A stretch of 9,592 nt of DNA from Planctomycetaceae bacterium UBA2671 (GTDB lineage: Bacteria > Planctomycetota > Planctomycetia > Planctomycetales > Planctomycetaceae). Both the position numbers and the translations under genes were made by a program. The stretch is taken from the NCBI GenBank assembly GCA_002359185.1, contig DEML01000032.1, positions 1 to 9,592 on the forward strand, read 5' to 3'. Below the pieces are notes generated by a model, which did no database searches, was not told the origin of the DNA, and was given only the letters and a program-made list of their open reading frames with translations. Positions 1-7,043 of this stretch are shown one piece after another. Within the stretch, counting starts at the first letter, position 1; every line of letters starts with the position of its first letter.

Positions 1-33
1 ATAATCGCGCACGGTCATTTAGGATCACTGCAG

Positions 34-60
34 CGAGTTGATGAGTGGGATATCAACTCG
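34..60. repeat. Perfect 9-bp inverted repeat downstream of gpsA
   Basis: CGAGTTGAT at 34-42 is the exact reverse complement of ATCAACTCG at 52-60, with a 9-nt loop. It lies about 40 nt beyond the gpsA stop codon, so it could form a hairpin at the 3' end of the gpsA transcript. There is no T-run after the stem on the minus strand, so it is not a convincing intrinsic terminator; it may be an RNA-stabilising hairpin or a protein-binding palindrome. It also sits between two copies of CGCACGGTCA (8-17 and 87-96). Confidence 0.5.
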
Positions 61-101
61 AACTGATAATATTCTTTCCAAAATTACGCACGGTCAGATA
101 A

Positions 102-1097
102 TTACTCAATTTTATACGGTCTGTTCATCAACGTTTGCGTCGCTTCGAGGGGTGACTTCTCTTCAAATAAGACTCGATAGATCTCCTGAGAGATCGGCAT
201 GTCGATATCGTTCTGATCCGAAATTTCCATCACGGCTTGAGTCGTTTTCACGCCTTCAGCGACCGCATCCATGGATTCAATAATATCAGAAAGCGATTCC
301 CCTTCACCCAGTCGACGGCCTACTAAACGGTTACGGCCATAGGGGCTGATACAGGTTGTGATCAAATCTCCAATGCCAGCCAGTCCACTGAAGGTCGATT
401 CTTCCGCTCCGAAATAAGCGCCGAAGCGAGACATCTCGACGATGCCGCGGGTCATCAAGGCCGACTTGGCATTGTCTCCAAAGCCGAGTCCATCACAAAT
501 CCCGGCTGCGATAGCGATCACGTTCTTCACCGCACCTGCGACTTCAACGCCAATCAAATCGACATTTGCATAGACGCGAAAACGGTCTGTCGCAAACATG
601 CTCTGAACCCGTTTTGCAAGTGATAAATCTCCACTGGCTGCAACAACTGTGGCGGGAAGTCGCCGGGCGATTTCCTCGGCATGACTCGGGCCACCGACTG
701 CAATGACTGACCGTGTACCCAGGACATCGGTAATAATTTCACTGGGACGCTGATGAGTTTCCGGCTCCAGCCCTTTGACCACGCTGATCGTCGGACGATT
801 GCTGTTGAGAGCCGGGGCGAGTTGTTCGAGAGACGTTCGCAGAAAAGCAGAGGGAATGGCTACGACTAGAAACTCGGCATCCGCCACCGCCTTTTCGATA
901 TCACCCGTCACATCGATTTCCTGGGGAATCTGCACGCCGGGCAGCAGTCGCTTGTTTTCACGAGTCTCTGTAATTTCCCGAGCGAGATCAGCACTTCGCA
1001 ACCACATGGAGACCTGCTGATCCTGATGTTCGTTGAGCAGAATCGCACAGGCAGTCGCCATGGCACCACCGCCCAGAATTGCAATTTTCGTTGGCAT
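102..1097 (-). CDS. gpsA: NAD(P)-dependent glycerol-3-phosphate dehydrogenase
   Basis: A 331-residue cytoplasmic enzyme that reduces dihydroxyacetone phosphate to sn-glycerol-3-phosphate with NAD(P)H, supplying the backbone for phospholipids. Visible family features: the N-terminal Rossmann nucleotide-binding loop GGGAMA (residues 9-14), VVKGLE (106-111), GGPSHAEEIA (135-144), the catalytic-lysine region EVAGAVKNVIAIAAG (185-199, Lys191), GDNAKSALMTRG (207-218) and GLAGIGDLITTC (238-249). Length matches the usual 330-340 residues, so the gene looks intact. The ATG start is supported by GAGGGAG 10 nt upstream and by beginning right before the Rossmann strand. A good promoter lies at 1190-1218. 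It is transcribed alone, divergent from the small gene at 1424; nothing in the window is an operon partner. A weak downstream hairpin is at 34-60. Identification is very secure. Confidence 0.97.
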   Translation of the reverse strand: MPTKIAILGGGAMATACAILLNEHQDQQVSMWLRSADLAREITETRENKRLLPGVQIPQEIDVTGDIEKAVADAEFLVVAIPSAFLRTSLEQLAPALNSNRPTISVVKGLEPETHQRPSEIITDVLGTRSVIAVGGPSHAEEIARRLPATVVAASGDLSLAKRVQSMFATDRFRVYANVDLIGVEVAGAVKNVIAIAAGICDGLGFGDNAKSALMTRGIVEMSRFGAYFGAEESTFSGLAGIGDLITTCISPYGRNRLVGRRLGEGESLSDIIESMDAVAEGVKTTQAVMEISDQNDIDMPISQEIYRVLFEEKSPLEATQTLMNRPYKIE

Positions 1098-1189
1098 GAG
1101 TCAAGCACTCCCTCAAAGGTAATCGTGATCAGCACCCTGAGAGGGACTGTCGCTGTCACGCATTCGATGTTCATTTCAGTTGTTGATAC

Positions 1190-1218
1190 CTTATAAGCGG
1201 TTACATGCCAACTGACAA
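1190..1218 (-). promoter_or_regulatory. Sigma70-like promoter for gpsA
   Basis: Read on the minus strand, TTGTCA (1213-1218) is separated by exactly 17 nt from TATAAG (1190-1195); each hexamer matches the -35/-10 consensus at five of six positions. It points toward gpsA, with an expected transcription start near 1183 and a 5' untranslated region of about 85 nt. This is the best sigma70-type match I found in the window. No operator-like palindrome is visible around it. Confidence 0.65.
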
Positions 1219-1423
1219 TCCGACACTCTCAGAAGATTACTTTTATCAATTATGACTATTATGAGGAATATGTACCATCAACAGGTTGTCGAGCAGTTTT
1301 GGTCTCGAATTTCTGTGTTTGCATCCGCTCATCCGTGAATTCTGACCTACGGTTTAATGAACAATTTTGTTTAGCCCTCAGGATTCAAGTCTGCGGGACC
1401 ATCCTGAATTAGTGGAGAAAACC

Positions 1424-1675
1424 ATGGCAACTCTGTTTGGCACCCAGGAAGCGATCAACGATCGCCGTTCGGAAAATCGATCCGAAGACTACAGCGGACC
1501 CAACCGCCGTCAATTTGGCGATTCTCGCGACAATACCCGTCCGGAAGTCGCTCAACTGGCTGATGCGGTTGATCAATACAAACTTCGAAACCGTCGTCGT
1601 TTCATTACTTACGAAGAATTGTACGATGTGATGTACGAGTTGGGCTATCGTCAATCGCAGGGCACAGAACTGTAA
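1424..1675 (+). CDS. Conserved small Arg-rich protein, RRRFITYEEL type
   Basis: An 83-residue protein of unknown function. The N-terminal half is polar and probably disordered, rich in Arg, Glu, Ser and Asn (residues 13-45). The C-terminal half looks folded: PEVAQLADAVDQYKLRNR (40-57) is a likely helix followed by RRFITYEELYDVMYELGYR (58-76). From memory, this C-terminal motif recurs in small planctomycete proteins of similar size. I chose ATG 1424 because GGAG lies 6 nt upstream; a TTG at 1367 in the same frame would add 19 residues but has no ribosome-binding site. No signal peptide or membrane segment. The basic character and DQYKL/YEE helices could suit a nucleic-acid or ribosome-binding role, but that is only a guess. 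It stands alone, divergent from gpsA and convergent with the membrane protein. Confidence 0.85.
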   Translation: MATLFGTQEAINDRRSENRSEDYSGPNRRQFGDSRDNTRPEVAQLADAVDQYKLRNRRRFITYEELYDVMYELGYRQSQGTEL

Positions 1676-1683
1676 TCGACAAG

Positions 1684-1772
1684 GTAGGACAGGCTTCCAA
1701 TCTGTCTGATTTACTCGGACCTCACTTTTTGAATTGCTGCTGGAAAAGTGACAGGCAGGATGCCTGTCCTAC
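1684..1772. repeat. 89-bp nested inverted-repeat element (MITE/REP-like)
   Basis: GTAGGACAGGC (1684-1694) and GCCTGTCCTAC (1762-1772) are perfect terminal inverted repeats. The similarity continues inward, so the 23-bp arms 1684-1706 and 1750-1772 pair at 19 of 23 positions. Each arm is itself a palindrome: GACAG...CTGTC (1688-1706) and GACAGGC-AGGAT-GCCTGTC (1750-1768). A further internal pair is CACTTTT (1723-1729) with AAAAGTG (1744-1750). It fills almost all of the 112-nt gap between two convergent stop codons. Read on the minus strand, the 1750-1768 hairpin is followed by ACTTTT, so it may also terminate the membrane-protein transcript. I recall GGACAGGC-type repeats being common in planctomycete genomes; that copy number is not shown here, as this is the only copy in the window. 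Confidence 0.75.
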
Positions 1773-1787
1773 GGGCTTATTGTGCAA

Positions 1788-4130
1788 TCATTCGGGCAGT
1801 ACGGGAAAAACTTGTGTGGTCACGAAGTACCGCTCTCCGTTGATCTCGACGATTAACGAAGGCGCCCAGCTTTCGATCTCCTTTCGCTGAGTATCCGATA
1901 AGGAATCGTAAGGCTGATAAAACGGTGTATTGGCTAACGCTTCTCCCAGAATGCCCATCTCCTGAAGTTGCTGAAATCGTTCGGGAGTGACGAAGTCGGT
2001 GTATTTGTAGGTCGTGCGATATCGCAGAATTTCCTGCCAGTTGACGAGCACATAGCTGAATTCGTTTTCTGTAAATATCTTTCTAATGTCTTCAGTCGAT
2101 TTATTCTGCCATTCCCCTTCGGGAATATCCCGATCGACAATTCCCATCCACTCGGCCAATAACGAACGATCGAAAACCGTGTTGTAGCGATACGGGAATG
2201 TCGCATCGAACAACTCTGCTTCGCCGACACTCAAAACCGCTCCCTCCTTGTTTTTCATCAATTCATTGAGAAAGACTACTTCTGGCGAGGTGATATTGGC
2301 TGTGATTTTTCGAGCGGCATTCAGATCAATCACGTAAGCGTTGTAGCCGCAAAGTTCCAGGGTGATAAATGCCAGATTGAATATAATCGCCGGGAAGAGC
2401 AACGCAATTAAACCGATGCGAGTTCGCTGCATCAGCCACCAGGCTCCCCAGCTGGCCAGGCAGGCTCCGACCGGTAACAATGGCACCCAGAAACGGTCAA
2501 TACGATGCGTCAACACCCACCAGGAAACCAGCAACCAGAATAAGTAGAGACTGACCCAACGCACTTTCGAACTGCTGTGAATTCCGACCACTATTCCGAT
2601 CAAACCGAATCCAAGAATCAAAGGCGACTGCCAGTCGTTAACAACGAAGACATCGACCACACTGGTGAAAAAATGACTGATCTTGTGATGATCGGGACTA
2701 TGAGCCGCTTTCCACTTGACGTTCAACGCGTCATCCCAGTCGGCTCCTCCGAAGACGGAGTACAATAACGGATAGACCGGGTTCCCGGTTTCCGCCATGT
2801 TCTTAGCCATCCACGGACCAAACGTAATGACGGTTCCCAGCACGAACATCCCTGCTCCACTGAGCAATTCCATTGGTTTCCGTTCGCCTGCTTTGACCGC
2901 CAGAGCATATGCTCCCAGCAGGAACAGTGAGATCGGCAAGGTGACTGAAATCAAGCCGGGATATTTGCATGAGATTGCACTCCCGGCCAGCAAGCCCGTG
3001 ACCAGAAACCAGCGGGTTGGAGTCGGTTTCTTTTTCAGGAGAGAAATCGCGACCATCGCAGCCAGCAGAGTTGCGGCTACATACAGACACAATCCTCCTT
3101 CTGTATAAGCGATAATGGAAATACGATAAGTCCAGGGAATGGTGAGGTAAATGATCGCTCCCAGCCAGCCCGCAGTGGGAGTTGTCGAGCGACGAATGAT
3201 GGTGTAAACAAGCAGAGCCGTCAGGGGAGCGAAACCTGCGAGGATTGCCTTCCCGGCCAGCGCTCCCCAATACCAGTCGGCATAGAGAACCATGCCTGTC
3301 AGAGTGAACATTTCCGTGAGAAATGGAAAGCTCGTATAAACATTGTGAGGCAGCATATGGATGGAGCCTGACTGGTAGAACTCCTTAGGTCCACCAAAGT
3401 GGTACTCTTTGACATCGAAATCGACAGAGGGCAACATCGCTCCCAGAAAAATCGCAATCAGAAAGGGAACAAGGACAATCGTGCCCCAGATACGAACGGA
3501 ATTCAGTGTAAACGTCCTCTGAGAGAGTTTGTGATTCTGCAACAAGATCCAGGCCTTCATCCGCGACATCCAGGCCGAAAACCCTCCATGACTTCGCGCA
3601 TGCATCACTGCCCAGAAAAGCAGAATCAGCAGGTAGACAATGCCAAAGGCAATTCGGTTTAAACCTCCCAGTAAACCTAGACCGAGCGTTATTAGCGAGA
3701 GTCCGGACAGACCAACGGCCAGACTCAAACCATGCCATTCTGCCCGGCCAATGTTGCGGATTTTCAATCCGAGAGCATGAAATAACCCTGTTCCCAGACA
3801 GTAAGCTAATCCATAAATAAAGGTAGCAATCAAAAGAAAGGGAATCCGCTGAGGCAGGTAGGCAAGCCCGGCCGGAGCGGCGTTTTTCTCGCGAATGGGG
3901 AGGAGATCGTCAAGCAAGACTTGCGGCACAAACTCCCAGATTAACCAGCGATCCGGTCGAGTTCCATCCGCCAGTTGCTGTGCATTCGGTAAAGTTTGTG
4001 AATAAAACCAGACGTAGAAACCCAGCACCCACACAAATGCGATCAGGACGGGCAACCACTTTCGCCAGACGGCGTTTATTTGTTTTTCAGCTCCCTCAGG
4101 ATGAGCCTCTTTTTTGTGTGAAGATGACAT
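1788..4130 (-). CDS. Polytopic membrane glycosyltransferase-39-like protein
   Basis: A 780-residue integral inner-membrane protein with the architecture of GT-C transferases (ArnT/PMT/GT39 type), which move a sugar from a polyprenyl-phosphate carrier to a protein or lipid outside the cytoplasm. Hydrophobic segments include about 25-43, 95-120, 134-157, 160-176, 214-234, 290-311, 321-340, 345-365, 376-408, 424-440, 503-517, 524-540, 548-566 and 571-590. The key motif is DFDVKEYHFGGPKEFYQ (237-253) straight after a membrane segment: acidic residues in the first large outside loop are the expected catalytic/metal site in this fold. PHNVYTSFPFLTEM (261-274) follows, also typical. Residues about 595-780 form a soluble, presumably periplasmic, C-terminal domain. 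ATG 4130 begins a short charged cytoplasmic tail; the ribosome-binding site is weak. Substrate and donor cannot be told from sequence. Monocistronic; the nested repeat at 1684-1772 lies just past its stop. Confidence 0.8.
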   Translation of the reverse strand: MSSSHKKEAHPEGAEKQINAVWRKWLPVLIAFVWVLGFYVWFYSQTLPNAQQLADGTRPDRWLIWEFVPQVLLDDLLPIREKNAAPAGLAYLPQRIPFLLIATFIYGLAYCLGTGLFHALGLKIRNIGRAEWHGLSLAVGLSGLSLITLGLGLLGGLNRIAFGIVYLLILLFWAVMHARSHGGFSAWMSRMKAWILLQNHKLSQRTFTLNSVRIWGTIVLVPFLIAIFLGAMLPSVDFDVKEYHFGGPKEFYQSGSIHMLPHNVYTSFPFLTEMFTLTGMVLYADWYWGALAGKAILAGFAPLTALLVYTIIRRSTTPTAGWLGAIIYLTIPWTYRISIIAYTEGGLCLYVAATLLAAMVAISLLKKKPTPTRWFLVTGLLAGSAISCKYPGLISVTLPISLFLLGAYALAVKAGERKPMELLSGAGMFVLGTVITFGPWMAKNMAETGNPVYPLLYSVFGGADWDDALNVKWKAAHSPDHHKISHFFTSVVDVFVVNDWQSPLILGFGLIGIVVGIHSSSKVRWVSLYLFWLLVSWWVLTHRIDRFWVPLLPVGACLASWGAWWLMQRTRIGLIALLFPAIIFNLAFITLELCGYNAYVIDLNAARKITANITSPEVVFLNELMKNKEGAVLSVGEAELFDATFPYRYNTVFDRSLLAEWMGIVDRDIPEGEWQNKSTEDIRKIFTENEFSYVLVNWQEILRYRTTYKYTDFVTPERFQQLQEMGILGEALANTPFYQPYDSLSDTQRKEIESWAPSLIVEINGERYFVTTQVFPVLPE

Positions 4131-4556
4131 ACGATTTCGATTCCAAAGGATCTCTATTGAAAACGATTCAGTATAACAGCGAGTAGATGGGGTGAAACCG
4201 AAACCTGCTCAACATGATGAACGCTTTTACGCTGATTGATGCTATGTGCTTGTATTTCAGTAATTCTTGAACTGTCAATTGTTACACTCAGATCATCTTG
4301 CGTGAAAAATGGTGGAATAGGAAGGAGAGGTAGTATTGACTTCCTGAAGATTGAAGCTTTCTTAAAGTGAACTTTCTGTAAGCATTCTGAGCCAGTTGAC
4401 AAATCTGAAGATTCAATCAGACTGATACGAACAATTCAGTGGTTTCTGATCATACAGTTACAGGATCGATGCATTTGAAGGTGATCATCACAACTCTGTA
4501 TGGTGGAACCAATACGGCAAGAATGGACTTTGCAGTTCGAGAATAGGATTAAGCAA
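4131..4556. other. Divergent intergenic region, no gene seen
   Basis: This 426-nt stretch separates the starts of two diverging genes and should hold both promoters. Looking rightward, a perfect -35 hexamer TTGACA lies at 4396-4401, but the nearest -10-like TGATAC (4423-4428) is 21 nt away, too far for a confident promoter. TTGACT at 4336-4341 also lacks a good -10. The near-repeat CTGAAGATTGAA / CTGAAGATTCAA begins at about 4344 and 4405. A purine-rich GAAGGAGAGG (4321-4330) has no ATG behind it. I see no tRNA, riboswitch or credible small gene. Confidence 0.5.
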
Positions 4557-4895
4557 ATGGCAGATGAAGCTACACCGGTCGAAGCAGGACAGGCAGCCGC
4601 CGAAAATCAACAGATTCGGATCGATATTGATGACTCCAATGTTGAAGCGATCTATGCGAATATGTGCCGGGTTTCGAGCACTCCCGAGGAACTGATTCTC
4701 GATCTGGCATTGAATCCGAATCCAGTGGGGAACCCACCCGAAAAAATTCGCGTTTCTCAGCGAGTGATTCTGAATCATTTCACCGCCAAACGACTCGTCT
4801 CTCTGCTGGCTTCCGCCGTACAGCGTCACGAACAGACTTTTGGCGTGCTGGAAACGGATGTCCGTAAGCGAGTGAAAAATCAGCCCACGAAGTAA
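4557..4895 (+). CDS. DUF3467 family protein
   Basis: A 112-residue cytoplasmic protein of the DUF3467 family (function unknown). The conserved core is seen clearly: IRIDIDDSNVEAIYANMCRV (20-39), STPEELILDLALNPNP (40-55), IRVSQRVILNHFTAKRLVSLL (64-84) and VQRHEQTFGVLETDVRKRV (88-106). The N-terminal 19 residues are Ala/Glu/Gln-rich and variable in the family. I chose ATG 4557, which gives MADEATPV..., because TAGGA lies 8 nt upstream; an in-frame ATG at 4500 would add 19 residues but has no close ribosome-binding site. No signal peptide or membrane segment. A strong terminator follows 24 nt after the stop, so it is a separate transcription unit from the SecA gene downstream. Confidence 0.88.
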   Translation: MADEATPVEAGQAAAENQQIRIDIDDSNVEAIYANMCRVSSTPEELILDLALNPNPVGNPPEKIRVSQRVILNHFTAKRLVSLLASAVQRHEQTFGVLETDVRKRVKNQPTK

Positions 4896-4919
4896 TTCGT
4901 GGTTTGAACTTACTGAAAC

Positions 4920-4952
4920 AACCCGTGCCATTTCTGGTACGGGTTTTCTTTT
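4920..4952 (+). terminator. Rho-independent terminator of the DUF3467 gene
   Basis: AACCCGTGCCA (4920-4930) pairs with TGGTACGGGTT (4935-4945) around a TTTC loop, an 11-bp stem with one G-U pair, and is followed by TTCTTTT. It lies 24 nt beyond the DUF3467 stop codon and should separate this gene from the SecA-like gene. Confidence 0.88.
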
Positions 4953-5011
4953 GTAGATTATGAGATCCTGATCAATCTTGTTGGAATTTTATTTCAACTT
5001 GTCATCTCTTG

Positions 5012-5036
5012 TGTAGGATGAGATTCGAGTCCTACA
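5012..5036. repeat. 7-bp inverted repeat upstream of the SecA-like gene
   Basis: TGTAGGA (5012-5018) and TCCTACA (5030-5036) are exact reverse complements with an 11-nt loop, ending 45 nt before the GTG start of the SecA-like gene. It could be an operator or a 5' leader hairpin. The GTAGGA/TCCTAC core is the same as the outer tips of the nested repeat at 1684-1772, which may be coincidence. An imperfect repeat, GTTGGAA / TTTCAAC, lies just upstream near 4980-4998. No convincing -35/-10 pair was found here. Confidence 0.4.
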
Positions 5037-5081
5037 TTCGAATTTCATAAAGCATGATCATCCCTTTCAAAGGCTGTCCTC

Positions 5082-7010
5082 GTGGAGAGTGCGACCCTCT
5101 CGCCGAATACTCCTGAAAAAATCTCTGACCGCAAAAAGCCGACGAAATTCGTTCGCTTTGCGGCTGATATTCTCAAGCGTTCTCATAATCTGAATGATCT
5201 TTCCAGCGATGAAATATCACGTCAGATTCGAGGATTAAGGCATCGGGTCGAAAGTGGGGAATCTTTTGCAAGCGTGATGGAGGAAGCCTTTGCTCTGGGT
5301 TGTCTCTCTATTCGCAGGACCTGTGGCTTTGATTTGCATCATGTGCAGATCCTAGGTGCTTCTGTTATGGCCCGGCATTCCATCGCGGAAATGCAAACTG
5401 GAGAGGGCAAAACGCTAACCGCGGTATTGCCTGCAGTTCTGTTTTCATTAGCAGGACGAGGTCTGCATGTCGTCACCGTGAATGATTATCTGGCTGATCG
5501 CGATGCGACCGAACTGCGGCCGATTTACGAGCGGCTGGGTTTGACGGTTGGGTGTGTTACAACGGACATGGAAGATGAAGCACGCAGGCAGGCCTATTCT
5601 CGCGACATTACCTACGGCACAGCCAAGGAAATGGGATTCGATTATCTGCGAGATCGACTTCGTCTGGGAGCGGACCTCATTCATGAGGAAACCCGCAAAA
5701 TATTTCAGGAGGAAGGTGGCGGTCTCGTGCAACGTGGTCAATTTTGTGCCGTGGTCGATGAAGCAGACAGTGTACTGATTGATGATGCCAGGACTCCCCT
5801 TTTAATCGGTACTGCTCAGCCGGAATCTCCGCAGCGTGTTGCCTTATTTCGCTGGTGCTCGCGTGCCATTCGCAAACTCGAATCTCATGCCGATTATGTA
5901 GCTGACTCGAAGAAGCGCCAGGTCTTCCTGACAGATCCCGGCTGCCGAAAAGTGGTCCTGCTTGGGAAACCGCCTTTAATGGAGGCGGTCGACATGGAAA
6001 CAATTTATGAGAATATCGAGCGAGCCCTGGAAGCCTATCTGTTTTATCAGCGGGATCGCCATTACACCCTGCATGAAGATGAAGTGACGATTGTCGATGA
6101 ATCGACAGGCCGCTTAATGCCAGGTCGCAAATGGCAAAATGGTTTGCATCAGGCGATTGAAGCCAAAGAACATTTACCAATTACCTCCCCCACCAGCGAT
6201 GCGGCTCGCATTACCGTCCAGCGTTTTTTCCAGCAGTATCAGCACAAGTGCGGCATGACGGGAACCGCCTCAAACGCCAAACGGGAATTTCGGCGCACTT
6301 ATCGATTGGGTGTTCAACGAATTCCGACCGATCGCCCCTGCATTCGTAAAGGTCTTAAGACGAGAGTCTATTCGACTCAGGAGGCTAAAAATCAGGCAGT
6401 CATGAAAAGTCTTCAGGAACTGTTACGACAAGGACGAGCTGTGTTGATCGGAACTCCCTCTGTCGGAGCTTCTGAACGATTGAGTGCCGTTCTGCGAGAA
6501 CATCAGATTGATCACGAAGTACTTAATGCCCGTTACCATGAAGTGGAAGCCCAAATTGTTTCCCGAGCCGGTGAAGCGGGATCGGTCACAATTGCGACGA
6601 ATATGGCTGGCCGCGGGACGGATATTAAACTGCCTGAGGAAGTCAAACTGGCAGGAGGATTGCATGTGATCGCGACCGAAATGCACAGTTCCGCGAGAAT
6701 TGATCGCCAACTTGTCGGACGCTCTGCCCGGCAGGGGGATCCGGGAACATTTCAGTTTTTCCTCTCGATGGAAGACGAATTGCTGATGAATTTGCCCGCA
6801 GATCGCGTTCATAGACTTCAAAAGCAGGCTTCCAGAACCAGTGTCGGCGAACTTCCTGCCAGCTGGGTAAAACTCTTTAAGCGAACGCAACGGCTTCTCG
6901 AACGCAACCACTACAAACAACGCAAACAGATGATGAAACACGAGAAAAAACAGATGGAAACCTATCGCCGGATTGGTTTGAACCCTTATCTGGAAGCAAC
7001 AGGAAGTTAA
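5082..7010 (+). CDS. Short SecA-type preprotein translocase ATPase
   Basis: A 642-residue SecA paralogue, much shorter than housekeeping SecA (about 800-1200). Visible in order: Q-motif region DLHHVQILG (84-92); Walker A MQTGEGKT (104-111); TVNDYLADRDA (132-142); YGTAKEMGFDYLRDR (178-192); Walker B VVDEADSVLIDDARTP (224-239); the preprotein cross-linking region (about 245-385), with VDESTGRLMPGR (338-349) and GLHQAIEAKE (354-363); GMTGTA (391-396); then the second motor domain with TIATNMAGRGTDIKL (503-517) and QLVGRSARQGDPG (543-555). After about residue 595 only part of the long scaffold helix remains (LFKRTQRLLERNHYKQRKQM, 598-617). The helical-wing domain and the C-terminal zinc/SecB-binding tail are absent. 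All ATPase motifs are intact, so it is probably active. The start is GTG 5082 (AAAGG 8 nt upstream): an in-frame stop lies at 5055-5057 and the first in-frame ATG is far inside the domain. An adaptor gene follows on the same strand. I infer a role in exporting special substrates, not general secretion. Confidence 0.93.
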   Translation: MESATLSPNTPEKISDRKKPTKFVRFAADILKRSHNLNDLSSDEISRQIRGLRHRVESGESFASVMEEAFALGCLSIRRTCGFDLHHVQILGASVMARHSIAEMQTGEGKTLTAVLPAVLFSLAGRGLHVVTVNDYLADRDATELRPIYERLGLTVGCVTTDMEDEARRQAYSRDITYGTAKEMGFDYLRDRLRLGADLIHEETRKIFQEEGGGLVQRGQFCAVVDEADSVLIDDARTPLLIGTAQPESPQRVALFRWCSRAIRKLESHADYVADSKKRQVFLTDPGCRKVVLLGKPPLMEAVDMETIYENIERALEAYLFYQRDRHYTLHEDEVTIVDESTGRLMPGRKWQNGLHQAIEAKEHLPITSPTSDAARITVQRFFQQYQHKCGMTGTASNAKREFRRTYRLGVQRIPTDRPCIRKGLKTRVYSTQEAKNQAVMKSLQELLRQGRAVLIGTPSVGASERLSAVLREHQIDHEVLNARYHEVEAQIVSRAGEAGSVTIATNMAGRGTDIKLPEEVKLAGGLHVIATEMHSSARIDRQLVGRSARQGDPGTFQFFLSMEDELLMNLPADRVHRLQKQASRTSVGELPASWVKLFKRTQRLLERNHYKQRKQMMKHEKKQMETYRRIGLNPYLEATGS

Positions 7011-7011
7011 A

Positions 7012-7043
7012 AGGAGGAAGGCGAAATGTGGAAGGTTGAATAA
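7012..7043 (+). promoter_or_regulatory. Strong Shine-Dalgarno with five-codon micro-ORF
   Basis: Immediately after the SecA-like stop codon, AGGAGG (7012-7017) lies 8 nt before ATG 7026, which opens only ATG-TGG-AAG-GTT-GAA-TAA (MWKVE, stop 7041-7043). This is the best ribosome-binding site in the window, yet it serves no full gene. The ATG is in the same frame as the adaptor gene, and after the TAA that frame stays open for 46 codons to the adaptor start. It may be a leader peptide coupling translation of the two genes, or a trace of an older upstream start of the adaptor now cut off by a stop. Function unproven. Confidence 0.45.

Noticed and set aside
69..81. 13-mer ATATTCTTTCCAA also present at 9180-9192
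   Set aside because: A single AT-rich 13-mer match is about what chance allows in a 9.6-kb window, and the flanks do not match.
2803..3270. 155-codon minus-strand open frame inside the membrane-protein gene
   Set aside because: It lies fully within the GT39-like gene in another frame. The translation is rich in Ser, His and Arg as expected from an out-of-frame reading.
4321..4340. GAAGGAGAGG resembling a ribosome-binding site
   Set aside because: No ATG follows at a useful distance; the nearest TTG opens only three codons.
4154..4402. 82-codon minus-strand open frame in the divergent intergenic region
   Set aside because: It covers the expected promoters of both flanking genes, has no recognisable motif, and its start has no ribosome-binding site.
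4396..4428. Perfect TTGACA as a promoter for the DUF3467 gene
   Set aside because: The nearest -10-like hexamer is 21 nt away, outside the 16-18 nt range, so I do not list it as a promoter.
5082..7010. SecA-like gene as a truncated pseudogene of housekeeping secA
   Set aside because: No frameshift or internal stop, all ATPase motifs intact, and the protein ends in an ordered way after the scaffold helix. Sequence downstream of the stop shows no leftover wing or C-terminal domain.
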